A stretch of DNA of 64,000 nt from Neobacillus massiliamazoniensis (GTDB lineage Bacteria; Bacillota; Bacilli; Bacillales; Cytobacillaceae): NCBI RefSeq assembly GCF_001048695.1, contig NZ_CVRB01000004.1, positions 806,001 through 870,000 of the forward strand, given 5' to 3'. Below are positions 53,530-63,045 of the stretch, piece by piece; position 1 is the first letter of the stretch, and each line of letters starts with the position of its first letter. The position numbers and the translations under genes are program-made. The notes under the pieces are model-generated. The model saw nothing but the letters and a program-made list of their open reading frames with translations, was not told the origin of the DNA and did not search any database.

Positions 53530-53774
53530 AGGCTGTGTTAAACTTGCCTGTTGATTTGCGCTCAAGAAGCGAGCATCCGAGGGCGTTCCGGGGAGCCTCC
53601 TCGGCGCATAAGCGCATGTGAGGTCTCCCCTGCCCCGTAATCCCGCAGGACGTTGAATCAGCATCCTTGAATCAACACACCGCACGAAGGAAATGCGATA
53701 GTATTTTCGAGGATCTCGCGCCTTCCGCTCCAATCAACATAGTTTTAAAAATCAACAATAATCTTTAACACAGC
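53530..53774. mobile_element. MITE-like element, copy 1 (245 bp)
   Basis: Ends GGCTGTGTTAAACTTG and CTTTAACACAGC are inverted repeats; a second pair GTTGAT/ATCAAC lies inside. Flanked by the direct repeat TATTAAAA (53522-53529 and 53775-53782). No coding capacity. A GC-rich centre holds GGGGAGCCTCCTCGGCGC. The right target repeat contains the menC stop codon. Confidence 0.88.
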
Positions 53775-53776
53775 TA

Positions 53777-54883
53777 TTAAAACACAAATGACCTTTTTGC
53801 CTGTAATTTTTCCTGAAGCCTTTTTTCATTTATCTTAAACCCAATACCAGGTTCTCCCGGTACATGAATAAACCCATTTTCTACTCCCACTTCTGGAAAA
53901 ATAATATCTTCTTCCCAAAATCGATTGGAAGCAGAAATATCACCAGGTATGGTAAAGCCAGGGAGCGAAGCGAGAGCAATATTATGGGCGCGCGAAATCC
54001 CAAATTCAATCATGCCGCCGCACCAGACCTCAATCCCTCTATCATAGCAATAATCGTGAATTCTCTTTGCTTCATAAAGCCCACCAACACGTCCAACTTT
54101 GATGTTGATGATTTTACAACTGCCTAATTCAATCGCCTTCCTTGCATCAGCAAAAGTAACAATGCTTTCGTCTAGACAAATAGGAGTTTTTAGCTCCTTT
54201 TGTAAAATGGCGTGTTCTACAATATCATCATAGGCTAGCGGTTGTTCAATCATTAGCAGATTTAATTCGTCAAGGGCTTTTAATCGGTCAAGATCTTTTA
54301 AAGAATAGGCTGAATTAGCATCCGCCATAATAGGTAGGTTGGGATAATAGCGACGGATTTCTGATAAGAAAGAATAATCCTGGTGCGGATTAATCTTCAC
54401 TTTAACACGCTGATAGCCGTCTTCTAGGTATTTTTCAATGTCTTTTAATGCCCTTGTGACCGAATCTGCAGCAACCACGACTCCGGAGGCTACCTTCTCG
54501 CGAGTACCACCTAATATTTTTGCAAGGGGTTTTGATTGTTGCTTGGCATATAAATCCCATAGAGCTGTTTCTAAAGCTGCTTTCGCCATATGGTTTCTTC
54601 GAATTGATTGAAATAGGTGCGAGACCTCTTCAGGCTGCTTGATTGTCTGCTTTTGCAACAATGGGATTAAAAAATCTGACAGCATATGCAAACATGTCTC
54701 TACCGTTTCTTCCGTATACCATGGGGAAGAAAAGGCCACCCCTTCCCCATACCCTTTATTGCCATCTGCGTCCGTAACTTCCACAATTATTCCCTGCCGT
54801 TCTCTGACAGTATCTAAATGTGTAATGAATGGCGTTTTCAGAGGGATTTGAATGACGTAAATCTGAACAGATCTAATTTTCAT
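53777..54883 (-). CDS. menC: o-Succinylbenzoate synthase
   Basis: Enolase-superfamily enzyme of menaquinone synthesis, 368 aa, dehydrating SHCHC to OSB. Catalytic Lys in RVKVKINP (about 164), metal ligands in MADANSAYS, IEQPL and CLDES, second Lys in IINIKVGRVGG are all present. Overlaps menE by 4 bp (ATGA). Its stop lies within the target duplication of the adjacent mobile element. Dual OSBS/N-acylamino acid racemase activity is possible in this family. Confidence 0.93.
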   Translation of the reverse strand: MKIRSVQIYVIQIPLKTPFITHLDTVRERQGIIVEVTDADGNKGYGEGVAFSSPWYTEETVETCLHMLSDFLIPLLQKQTIKQPEEVSHLFQSIRRNHMAKAALETALWDLYAKQQSKPLAKILGGTREKVASGVVVAADSVTRALKDIEKYLEDGYQRVKVKINPHQDYSFLSEIRRYYPNLPIMADANSAYSLKDLDRLKALDELNLLMIEQPLAYDDIVEHAILQKELKTPICLDESIVTFADARKAIELGSCKIINIKVGRVGGLYEAKRIHDYCYDRGIEVWCGGMIEFGISRAHNIALASLPGFTIPGDISASNRFWEEDIIFPEVGVENGFIHVPGEPGIGFKINEKRLQEKLQAKRSFVF

Positions 54884-56355
54884 TCTTTGTCACTTCCCTC
54901 TTTAATCCATTCCCAAAGTTTCCTTCGCAGTAGTTTTTTAGCCGCATTTCTTGGTAGACTTTTCGTAAAATAAAATCCTTTAGGAACCTTATATTTTGCT
55001 AACCGATCAAGGCAAAATTGGACTAGCTCCTCTTCCGACAATGTGCTACCTTCTTTTTTAACAATAAAGGCTGCAGGGACATGGCCCCATTTGGCATCTT
55101 CCATTCCCGTTACTCCTGCATCTACAATATCCGGATGTGCTAAAAGAACAGCTTCTAATTCAGCGGGATATATATTTTCTCCACCTGAAATGATTAAATC
55201 AGAACGCCGGTCAAGTACGAATAAAAAGCCTTCATCATCCAGGTAACCTATATCACCCGTATACAGCCAGCCATCATGAATCTTTTCTCTTGTTACCTCA
55301 GGCCGAAATAAATACCCTTTAGTTACGTTTGGTCCTTTAACTACAATTTCACCGGGCTTCCCCTTTGATGCAGCCTGACCATCCTCCAGTTCAATCTTTA
55401 TTTGTGCAGGAAACAATGGTTTCCCAGCAGAGCCAAGCTTGGATAGACTATATTCAGGAGAAAGTGTGACAATTTGTGAGGCTGTTTCTGTCATTCCATA
55501 TGACTGAAACACGGGAATATTTTTCTCTACACATTTCTCTAATAATGGCAAAGGTGCAGGGCCGCCTCCAAGGAGCATGCAGCGGAAATGGTTAGGGAGA
55601 CTCTCCTCTTTTAGATGGTCGACAATTCTTGTAAGTGTCGTTGTAACAACTGACATTATGGTAACTTTTTTTTCGGTTAGATCTTTCAGTGTTTTTTCAA
55701 CATGAAAGCTTTCATGTAGAACAATTGGCATTCCATAAATGACACTGCGCATGAGAATGGAATACCCACTTATATGAAAGAGCGGAACTGCACAAAGCCA
55801 GCAGTCATGGTCATTAATTCCTAAATTTAACGCAGAGCCAACAGCACTCCACCAGTGATTGCCATACGTTTGCATGACACCTTTTGGGTTTCCTGTTGTC
55901 CCTGACGTATACATAATCGTACAAACTTCTGATAAACTGATTTCCTCTTGAATGACAGGTATTTCTTTTTCCACAGCAAACAATTCTTCTTTTATTATTT
56001 GCTTTGGTAGTCCCATATTTGAAAAAGCAGTTTCCGTGATTAGAAATGCAGCCTTTGAATCAGTTAATTGCCAGGTGAGTTCTGTGGGAGTTAGGCGGTT
56101 GTTCAGGATTACAGCCTTGACCCCTAACAATTGGAGGGCGAATAAAATGATTACGGTGTCCAAATGAGTTTTCAACAAAACTCCTACATATTGATCTTTT
56201 CGTAAACTCAGCTTTTGGAGCTTTCCTGCTGTATCGTAAGCACGGTCATAAAGCTCTTGAAATGTTAGAGTCTCGTCGTGAAAATAAATTGCGGTCCTTT
56301 TTGGTGTTAAAAATGCCCTTTTCAGTAGAAAATTCGGCATAAATTCATTGTTCAT
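54880..56355 (-). CDS. menE: o-Succinylbenzoate-CoA ligase
   Basis: ANL-superfamily ligase, about 491 aa, activating OSB with CoA and ATP. P-loop TIMYTSGTTGNPKGVMQT about 147-164; SYGMTETASQ (A5) about 280; YTGDIGYLDDEGFLFVLDRRSDLIISGGENIYP hinge. ATG 56355 has AAAGG 8 nt upstream; the GTG at 56364 is nearer to that site. Coupled to menC. A terminator and a mobile element separate it from menB. Confidence 0.93.
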   Translation of the reverse strand: MNNEFMPNFLLKRAFLTPKRTAIYFHDETLTFQELYDRAYDTAGKLQKLSLRKDQYVGVLLKTHLDTVIILFALQLLGVKAVILNNRLTPTELTWQLTDSKAAFLITETAFSNMGLPKQIIKEELFAVEKEIPVIQEEISLSEVCTIMYTSGTTGNPKGVMQTYGNHWWSAVGSALNLGINDHDCWLCAVPLFHISGYSILMRSVIYGMPIVLHESFHVEKTLKDLTEKKVTIMSVVTTTLTRIVDHLKEESLPNHFRCMLLGGGPAPLPLLEKCVEKNIPVFQSYGMTETASQIVTLSPEYSLSKLGSAGKPLFPAQIKIELEDGQAASKGKPGEIVVKGPNVTKGYLFRPEVTREKIHDGWLYTGDIGYLDDEGFLFVLDRRSDLIISGGENIYPAELEAVLLAHPDIVDAGVTGMEDAKWGHVPAAFIVKKEGSTLSEEELVQFCLDRLAKYKVPKGFYFTKSLPRNAAKKLLRRKLWEWIKEGSDKE

Positions 56356-56396
56356 GCCAGTCACCTTTCTAAGACAATGCCTTCATTTTTATTTTT

Positions 56397-56626
56397 GGCT
56401 GTGTTAAACTTGCCTGTTGATTTGCGCTCCGGGCGCTTCTCTTTCCGCGGGCGTTCCGGGGAGCCTCCTCGGCGCTTAAGCGCCTGTGGGGTCTCCCGCA
56501 GGACGTTGAATCAGCATCTTTGAATCAATACCGCACGAAGGAAATGCGATAGCATTTTCGAGGATCTCGCGCCTTCCGCTCCAATCAACATAGTTTCAAA
56601 AATCAACATTGACCTTTAACACAGCA
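56397..56626. mobile_element. MITE-like element, copy 2 (230 bp)
   Basis: Same ends as copy 1, flanked by TTATTTTT at 56389-56396 and 56627-56634. Inserted between menE and the menB terminator. Its orientation matches copy 1. Confidence 0.88.
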
Positions 56627-56710
56627 TTATTTTTTTAATACTTTTAAATCAGTTTCTATTGGATATCGAGAATTTTCGGTTGATATGCGCGAATCTTATT
56701 TTTCATTATA

Positions 56711-56739
56711 AAAACAGCCTGATGGAGACCATCAAGCTG
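56711..56739 (-). terminator. Terminator after menB
   Basis: CAGCTTGATGG, 3-nt loop, CCATCAGGCTG and TTTTTAT on the minus strand. Implies that menE-menC need their own promoter or read-through. Confidence 0.78.
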
Positions 56740-56755
56740 CTAAGAAAACTACAAA

Positions 56756-57574
56756 TTAAGGAAAACGCGGGAACTGACCGAAGTCTGGCTTACGTTTTTC
56801 TTTAAAGGCATCGCGGCCTTCCTTCGCTTCATCCGTTGTATAGTAAAGCAATGTTGCATCGCCTGCAAATTGTTGAAGTCCCGCTAATCCATCCGTATCC
56901 GCATTCATGGCCGCTTTTATGAAACGAAGTGCAGTTGGGCTCTTTTCAAGCATTTCTTCACACCATTTTATCGTTTCTTCTTCAACCTGCTCAAGTGGGA
57001 CAACGGTATTTACTAAGCCCATATCAAGTGCTTCCTGAGCATTATATTGACGGCATAAATACCAAATTTCGCGCGCTTTCTTATGACCAATGATTCTAGC
57101 AAGATAGCCTGAACCATAACCGGCATCAAAGCTTCCTACATTTGGCCCAGTTTGACCAAAGACCGCATTATCTGCGGCAATCGTTAAATCACAAACTACA
57201 TGGAGTACGTGTCCGCCGCCAATAGCATATCCCTTAACCATTGCGATAACAGGTTTAGGAATAACACGGATTAAACGTTGTAAATCAAGAACATTTAAAC
57301 GTGGAATTTGATCTTCTCCAACGTATCCTCCATGTCCACGTACTTTTTGGTCTCCCCCAGAACAGAATGCCTTATCCCCAGCGCCTGTTAATACAATAAC
57401 GCCAACTCTTTCATCGTCACGTGCATAGGCAAAGGCATCGATTAATTCCATTACCGTCTTCGGTGTAAAAGCATTATGTACGTGCGGGCGATTAATCGTG
57501 ATTTTGGCTATACCGTTATAGGTTTCATATATAATTTCATCATATTTTCGTCCTGCGACCCATTCTACTGTCAA
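56756..57574 (-). CDS. menB: 1,4-Dihydroxy-2-naphthoyl-CoA synthase
   Basis: Crotonase-family ring-closing enzyme, 272 aa. [35 protein letters not shown] (oxyanion hole and the disordered loop) and [34 protein letters not shown] (Asp/Tyr catalytic region) are characteristic. AAGGAGG precedes the ATG. Separated from menH by a 185-bp mobile element and from menE by a terminator plus another element. Confidence 0.96.
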   Translation of the reverse strand: MTVEWVAGRKYDEIIYETYNGIAKITINRPHVHNAFTPKTVMELIDAFAYARDDERVGVIVLTGAGDKAFCSGGDQKVRGHGGYVGEDQIPRLNVLDLQRLIRVIPKPVIAMVKGYAIGGGHVLHVVCDLTIAADNAVFGQTGPNVGSFDAGYGSGYLARIIGHKKAREIWYLCRQYNAQEALDMGLVNTVVPLEQVEEETIKWCEEMLEKSPTALRFIKAAMNADTDGLAGLQQFAGDATLLYYTTDEAKEGRDAFKEKRKPDFGQFPRFP

Positions 57575-57607
57575 AACGAAACCCTCCTTATGATTTATTT
57601 AATAAAA

Positions 57608-57792
57608 GGCTGTGTTAAACTTGTCTGTTGATTTGCGCTCCAGGTGCTTCGCTTTCCGCGGGCGGTCCGGGGAGCCTCCTCGGCGCTTATGCGCCTGTGG
57701 GGTCTCCCCTGCCCCGTACTCCCGCAGGAGTCTTCGCACCTTCCGCTCCAATCAACATAGTTACAAAATCAACAATGTCCTTTAACACAGCC
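57608..57792. mobile_element. MITE-like element, copy 3 (185 bp)
   Basis: Ends GGCTGTGTTAAACTTG and CTTTAACACAGCC; flanked by TAATAAAA at 57600-57607 and 57793-57800. Shorter than copies 1 and 2, lacking about 50 bp near the right end. The right end encodes the last seven residues of MenH. Confidence 0.9.
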
Positions 57793-58593
57793 TAATAAAA
57801 AGTCACTTACTATTGTACCAAACTTTTCACGTTCTTCCACATGAATTGCATGTCCACTGTTTTTCACAACGTCCCATTTGGCGTTTTTAATAACCTTACT
57901 CATTTTTTCTGCAATCATACAGAACTTTTGATCAAGTTCACCGGTTAAAAGCAACACTTCACATGAAAGCTGATCCAAACTCTCCCACCAAGAAGGCTGC
58001 GATCCGGTTCCCATTCCAATCAGACTACCTGCAAGCCCATTCGGTAAATGACTCAATCTTTGCTTTCTTATCGCAACCTTTGCCGCTGGAGATAAGCGTT
58101 TCATTGTCTCAAAAAGCGGTATACCCTCCCAATAATCAACAAAAGATTCCATTCTATTTTCCATAATAAAATTTGCAAGTTCTGTATCTTTCATACGCCG
58201 TATTTCTCTTTCAGACTCAGTAGCAAGCCCAGGAGATGCACTTTCTAAGATTAATTTCCGAACTTTGTCAGGGAAAAGGATTGCAAAGGTTAGGGCAAGC
58301 CGTCCTCCCATCGAATAACCAAGTACATCGACTTGTTGGACCCCCATTTTATCAAGGATTCCATTTACATCATGCGCAGCTGATTCTATCTGATAACGGC
58401 TTAGTTCACCTGGAGATTCCGTCTTTCCGTGTCCTATAATATCAGGCATGATGAGCTTCGATTGACTCCCCCATTCAGAACAAAACGGGAACCATGTTGA
58501 AGCATCCCCGGTAAATCCATGTAACAGAAGAAGTGGAAACCCTTCTCCACATAATTCGACATGATAGCGAATTTCATCGATTAAGACATTCAT
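57769..58593 (-). CDS. menH: SHCHC synthase-type hydrolase MenH with element-derived tail
   Basis: Alpha/beta hydrolase-fold enzyme that eliminates pyruvate from SEPHCHC. 274 aa from ATG 58593. LLLLHGFTGDASTWFPF (oxyanion), LGYSMGGRLALTF (Ser nucleophile, about 89), LTGELDQKF (Asp) and SGHAIHVEE (His). Its ATG overlaps the menD stop (ATGA). After SDFLL the frame enters the mobile element, giving GCVKGHC. Rejoining the target site without the element would give SDFLLNKS and a stop, so only the last three residues were replaced. Probably still active. Confidence 0.92.
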   Translation of the reverse strand: MNVLIDEIRYHVELCGEGFPLLLLHGFTGDASTWFPFCSEWGSQSKLIMPDIIGHGKTESPGELSRYQIESAAHDVNGILDKMGVQQVDVLGYSMGGRLALTFAILFPDKVRKLILESASPGLATESEREIRRMKDTELANFIMENRMESFVDYWEGIPLFETMKRLSPAAKVAIRKQRLSHLPNGLAGSLIGMGTGSQPSWWESLDQLSCEVLLLTGELDQKFCMIAEKMSKVIKNAKWDVVKNSGHAIHVEEREKFGTIVSDFLLGCVKGHC

Positions 58594-60341
58594 CTTCTGG
58601 TCCCTTTTACAAAATTTGATATTTCCAGGGAAACCATACTCCAAAATTCGCGATGTTCCTCCAGATTTCTGTCCCTTCTTGTCACAATTTCATAGACATT
58701 TAAGCCATTTAAATCTGCTGAACGATTCATTAAATCAGCAATATGCGCCCAGTTTGTAATTCTGGTAAACCGGCCATTATACATTCGAACAACATGCTCA
58801 AAATCCAAATCTAATGGGGTTCCAAACAGAAGTTCGTAATTTTTCTGGTACTCTGATTGTGGTAAAAATGAAAAAATTCCCCCGCCGTTATTGTTTATAA
58901 GAATGATGTGAATATCAATGTCATAAAGCTTAGCGGCAAGTAGCCCATTTAAATCGTGGAAGAAGGTTAAATCCCCTAGCACAAGGTACATTTGCTTTGA
59001 GTAGATTGCTGCACCTAAAGCGGTAGAAATCGTTCCATCAATACCATTTGCTCCCCTATTAGCCATCACTTTAATGGATTTATTATTGTTAATAAAAAAG
59101 CTATCCAAATCTCTTATTGGCATACTATTTCCGACAAAAAGAGTAGCGCCTTCAGGAAGCATTTCGGATATTTGAGAAAAAAGCTTACTTTCACTTAAAT
59201 CCGTGGAATTCTTTATTAGCAGCATCTTTTCTTTTGTAAGTTTGTTGATGTTTTTCCAATCATCCATAAATCCTGAAGAGGATTGTTTTTCTATGAAGTT
59301 TAAAAGGTTTTCACAAAAAAGAGTTTCGTCGCAGAAAATCATGTTTGTTGTTAAGGCTGAAGGATCCCTCCAACCACCGCCACTGTCAATCACATACTGA
59401 TCAGCTTCATGATTTTCCTTTAAGAAAACTGTTAACGCTTTCGAAACAGGCATAGCTCCAAAACGGAGAACAACATCTGGTTTTAAGATCGATTTAGCGT
59501 CTTCATTCCGTAGAAAAGTATCGTAAGTTTCAATAATATATTCATTGCTATGTTTCCCACTTCTAAGCTGTGATAAAGGATCCGCTAAAATAGGGAAGTT
59601 TAAGACAGCAGCCAAGTTGGTCACGGCATTAGCAAATCCAGAGTCCTCGATATTACCGCAAACAATGATTCCTTTTTTGCAGTCTTTAAGGATTTTGGCA
59701 ATTTCTTTGATTGTATCATCATTGATGGTTAAATCTCCATTATGTACCTGTACATAACCAGTCGGTCGCTCTGTTAGTTCAAACAACGAATCATCCAATA
59801 AAGGAATCAGCGGCTCCCGAAACGGAAAGTTTAAATGAACCGGACCAGCAGGAGCTTGGATAGCAATAGCTGCAGCCCGAGCACAAACCGTCCGGGCATA
59901 ACGAATAGTATCATGATTTTTTTCCGGCAAGGCCATTTCTGAAAACCATTTTACATGCTGCCCGTATAAATGAATTTGATCGATTGCCTGAGGTGCACCT
60001 ACATCCCTTAATTCATGTGGCCGGTCAGCCGTCAGAACGATTAAAGGAACCCTGGAATAACGTGCCTCCACAATCGCAGGAAAATAGTTTGCAGCTGCAG
60101 TACCTGAAGTACAAAGGATTGCTGTTGGCCGATTCGTGGCCTTTGCCATTCCCAATGCAAAAAAAGCAGCGGAGCGTTCATCTACATGGATATGCAGGTT
60201 TAAGTTAGGATGCTCTGCCATAACCATTGCCATTGGCGTTGACCGCGAACCTGGACTTACAACGACATCTGTTATTCCAGAAAAAACAAGTTCTTGCACA
60301 AAGGCCGCAATATAAGCGGTTAAAGCTTCTTGATGATGCAT
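58590..60341 (-). CDS. menD: SEPHCHC synthase
   Basis: Thiamine-diphosphate enzyme, 583 aa, joining isochorismate and 2-oxoglutarate. VVSPGSRSTPMAMVMAEHPNLNLHIHVDERSAAFFALGMAKAT at the N terminus includes the catalytic Glu region; GNSMPIRDLDSFF and GDLTFFHDLNGLLAAKLYDIDIHIILINNNGGGIFSFLPQ bind ThDP-Mg. Starts 1 nt after the menF stop and overlaps menH by 4 bp. Confidence 0.96.
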   Translation of the reverse strand: MHHQEALTAYIAAFVQELVFSGITDVVVSPGSRSTPMAMVMAEHPNLNLHIHVDERSAAFFALGMAKATNRPTAILCTSGTAAANYFPAIVEARYSRVPLIVLTADRPHELRDVGAPQAIDQIHLYGQHVKWFSEMALPEKNHDTIRYARTVCARAAAIAIQAPAGPVHLNFPFREPLIPLLDDSLFELTERPTGYVQVHNGDLTINDDTIKEIAKILKDCKKGIIVCGNIEDSGFANAVTNLAAVLNFPILADPLSQLRSGKHSNEYIIETYDTFLRNEDAKSILKPDVVLRFGAMPVSKALTVFLKENHEADQYVIDSGGGWRDPSALTTNMIFCDETLFCENLLNFIEKQSSSGFMDDWKNINKLTKEKMLLIKNSTDLSESKLFSQISEMLPEGATLFVGNSMPIRDLDSFFINNNKSIKVMANRGANGIDGTISTALGAAIYSKQMYLVLGDLTFFHDLNGLLAAKLYDIDIHIILINNNGGGIFSFLPQSEYQKNYELLFGTPLDLDFEHVVRMYNGRFTRITNWAHIADLMNRSADLNGLNVYEIVTRRDRNLEEHREFWSMVSLEISNFVKGTRR

Positions 60342-60342
60342 T

Positions 60343-61743
60343 TTATTCCCCTCCGATGGCTCGTAACATAGGTCTAAACTTCAAACCTGTTTCCAAATAT
60401 TCACTTTCAGCATCTGAATCTGCAACGACTCCACATCCGGCAAACAATGAGGCTTCCTTGCCCTGAATAAGACCTGAACGAATCGAAACAGCAAATTCTC
60501 CGTCCCCATTGTAATCAACCCAGCCAAGTGGAGCAGCATAAAAGCCACGGTCAAGATCTTCTACCTGTCTAATTTTCTCTACTGCTCCTATTTTAGGAAG
60601 ACCGCCAAGTGCAGGCGTAGGATGTAGCCTTTCTACTAATAGCAGCAATGATGTGTCCTGATGGCATTTTCCAATGACCGGTGTATATAGGTGCTGAATA
60701 TCGCGTATTTTCATTAATTGTGGTTTTGCAGGAAGAATGACCTCTTGGCATGATTCCTCCAATGCTTCTTTAATCATTTCCACAACAAAACCATGCTCAA
60801 TCAGATTCTTTTGATCGTTTAGTAATTGCTCACCAAGAATTTTATCTTCCCGCTCTGTTTCCCCGCGCGGAATCGAACCAGCTAGACAAGTCGAAAAAAC
60901 ATTTTCCCCTCGTTTTTTTACAAGCCTCTCTGGCGAAGCTCCAATAAAACAATCTCCATTCGATTCAAAAGCAAAAATAAAACTGTCATGCTGTTGCTTG
61001 AACAAATGTGAAAGAACAGCATCAGTTTCGATGATATCATCAAATAATAAGCGAAGTTCACGGGCAAGGACTACTTTTTTTAACGGACCGGCCTTTAAAT
61101 CCTTAACGACTTCCTCTACTGTTTTTACCCAATTTTCCGGTAAAATTTCAAGGGTTTCAACAAGATTGGCCCGTTTTGAATCATTCCTATTATGTAGAGA
61201 GGTGAAAATCTCATTTCTCTCCTCCATGATTTTATTAAATAATGAATCATCATCATTAGGGGTGCAAACAATATTTGTTGTTAAAAAGGTTTGACCTTTC
61301 ATGATGCTTAACATATATTTAGGTAAATGAAACAAAGAATCCGCAAACTTTGACCAAAGATTTGTTTTTTCTTTACTTGGGTCAAATGAAAAGCCACCAA
61401 ACATAACAGGACCTATTCCCATTTCCTTATAGGGATTAAAAATCAGGCTATCTGTTAAAAAATTTTTCCATTCTTTTTCAACATGAAAAAAGCGGTCAGT
61501 AACCTGATCCGACTGAATTTGTTTGGAAATGCCAAGTCCAACTAGGACATTCTCATCTGATGGATCTTTCCAGAAAAATCGTTCACCCAAAAAGCGATTT
61601 TTTCCACAATTGAAAAAGGATATAGGGTTAATCATATCGATCTTATGAACTTCACAAAATAAAACTGGTCTGCCCAGCTCTTTCGCACGTTTAACAGCCA
61701 AAAAAACTCTTTCTTTTAATTCCGTTTCCTGAATGGTAACCAA
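60343..61743 (-). CDS. menF: Isochorismate synthase
   Basis: Chorismate-utilising enzyme, 466 aa, first step of menaquinone synthesis. LKKVVLAREL (general base Lys), FIGASPERLVKKRGENVFSTCLAGSIPRG, LHPTPALGGLPK and GWVDYNGDGEFAVSIRSGLIQG are the MenF/EntC motifs. TTG 61743 follows GGAGGG by 6 nt; the ATG at 61782 precedes the site. First gene of menFDHBEC; a weak TTGACT-N18-TATCTT promoter lies about 61810-61840 on the minus strand. Confidence 0.95.
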   Translation of the reverse strand: MVTIQETELKERVFLAVKRAKELGRPVLFCEVHKIDMINPISFFNCGKNRFLGERFFWKDPSDENVLVGLGISKQIQSDQVTDRFFHVEKEWKNFLTDSLIFNPYKEMGIGPVMFGGFSFDPSKEKTNLWSKFADSLFHLPKYMLSIMKGQTFLTTNIVCTPNDDDSLFNKIMEERNEIFTSLHNRNDSKRANLVETLEILPENWVKTVEEVVKDLKAGPLKKVVLARELRLLFDDIIETDAVLSHLFKQQHDSFIFAFESNGDCFIGASPERLVKKRGENVFSTCLAGSIPRGETEREDKILGEQLLNDQKNLIEHGFVVEMIKEALEESCQEVILPAKPQLMKIRDIQHLYTPVIGKCHQDTSLLLLVERLHPTPALGGLPKIGAVEKIRQVEDLDRGFYAAPLGWVDYNGDGEFAVSIRSGLIQGKEASLFAGCGVVADSDAESEYLETGLKFRPMLRAIGGE

Positions 61744-62058
61744 AAAAATCCCTCCAAAACAGTCAAAATGACTGTTATCCATTCACTTTAAGCCTATTTT
61801 AAGATACTACTCCAATGGTTAAGAAGTCAATATCACTTGATACTGTCTACCCTTAATTCATACCTTATTATATATTAAAATCTCATTTATTTCATTTTCC
61901 CTCTATCGGATAAATTATAAAGCAGGGATTATCTTCTAGTTAGACCTGCAAAAAGTCATTGACACTCTCCTTTAGATTCCATACACTAATGTTTTGAAGG
62001 ACCTTAATCCTACAAGAGATTTAATATAGATTCTTTTTTAAAAGGGGAGGGAACAAAT
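61744..62058. promoter_or_regulatory. Divergent menF/menA promoter region
   Basis: For menA: TTGACA (61960-61965), 17-bp spacer, TACACT (61983-61988). For menF: TTGACT with TATCTT 18 bp away on the minus strand. AAAAGGGGAGGG near 62040 is the menA ribosome binding site. No further structure seen. Confidence 0.6.
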
Positions 62059-62997
62059 ATGCAGCCAAATGTCCAGCATGGTTCTAAGCCTCCTGTTGAA
62101 GCAAACCAAGGCTTTCAAGTATGGTGGCAAATGATCCGGCCTCATACATTAACAGCATCGTTCGTTCCAGTATTGCTCGGTACAGCTCTTGCTCTAAGGA
62201 CCGGCCATATTCATTTTGGCCTTTTTGTTGCTATGCTTATTGCAAGTATTTTGATTCAAGCGGCTACCAATATGTTTAATGAGTACTTTGATTTTAAACG
62301 CGGCCTTGATAACGAGCATTCTGTCGGAATTGGCGGAACGATTGTGCGTGATGGAATTGAGCCAAAGACCGTCATCAATTTGGCGTTTGGATTTTACGGG
62401 ATTGCACTATTATTAGGGGTATATATTTGTGCAAATAGCAGCTGGTGGCTAGCCGTAGTGGGGCTTCTTTGCATGACAGTTGGTTATTTTTATACCGGAG
62501 GGCCTCTGCCAATCGCCTATACGCCATTTGGAGAAATATTTGCTGGTTTCTTTATGGGAATGATGATTATTTTAATCTCATTTTTTATTCAAACGAGAAC
62601 CGTTGATAGTACCAGCATTCTCGTTTCTGTTCCAAGCCTGGTTCTTGTTGGTCTTATCTTGTTATCCAATAACATACGTGACCTAGATGGCGATAAAGAG
62701 AATGGTAGGAAAACATTGGCTATTTTGTTAGGCAAGAAGCGGGCCATTTATTTATTAGCAGGGATGTTTACTTTCGCATACCTTTGGATTATTGCTCTCA
62801 TTATTTTTGGTGTTGCACCAATTTGGGTAGCACTTGTCATTCTGAGTGTACCAAAGGCCATCAAAGCGACATTAGGATTTGTAAAAAATTCCTTGCCGAT
62901 TCAAATGGCGCCGGCCATGAAAGCAACTGCACAAACGAACACAATTTTCGGATTTTTATTAGCAGTAGGAATTTTTATTGGACATTTCTTCTCATAA
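62059..62997 (+). CDS. menA: 1,4-Dihydroxy-2-naphthoate polyprenyltransferase
   Basis: UbiA-family membrane prenyltransferase, 312 aa, 8-9 TM helices, adding the isoprenoid chain to DHNA. The two Asp-rich motifs are NMFNEYFDFKRGLD (about 70-83) and NNIRDLDGDKENGRKT (about 209-224). Divergent from the men operon, which supplies its substrate. Its product, after methylation, feeds quinol to NrfH. Confidence 0.95.
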   Translation: MQPNVQHGSKPPVEANQGFQVWWQMIRPHTLTASFVPVLLGTALALRTGHIHFGLFVAMLIASILIQAATNMFNEYFDFKRGLDNEHSVGIGGTIVRDGIEPKTVINLAFGFYGIALLLGVYICANSSWWLAVVGLLCMTVGYFYTGGPLPIAYTPFGEIFAGFFMGMMIILISFFIQTRTVDSTSILVSVPSLVLVGLILLSNNIRDLDGDKENGRKTLAILLGKKRAIYLLAGMFTFAYLWIIALIIFGVAPIWVALVILSVPKAIKATLGFVKNSLPIQMAPAMKATAQTNTIFGFLLAVGIFIGHFFS

Positions 62998-63045
62998 GAA
63001 AAAAGGCTTCTGCCGAATTAATAATTCAGCAGGAGCCTTTTTTTA
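62998..63045. terminator. Bidirectional terminator menA/glgP
   Basis: A-run AGGCT-t-CTGC-c-GAATT / AATTC-a-GCAG-g-AGCCT T-run: long stem with small mismatches. Confidence 0.85.

Noticed and set aside
53524-53733. 69-codon frame inside element copy 1
   Set aside because: Frame is not conserved in copies 2 and 3, so the element is non-coding; no transposase remnant seen.
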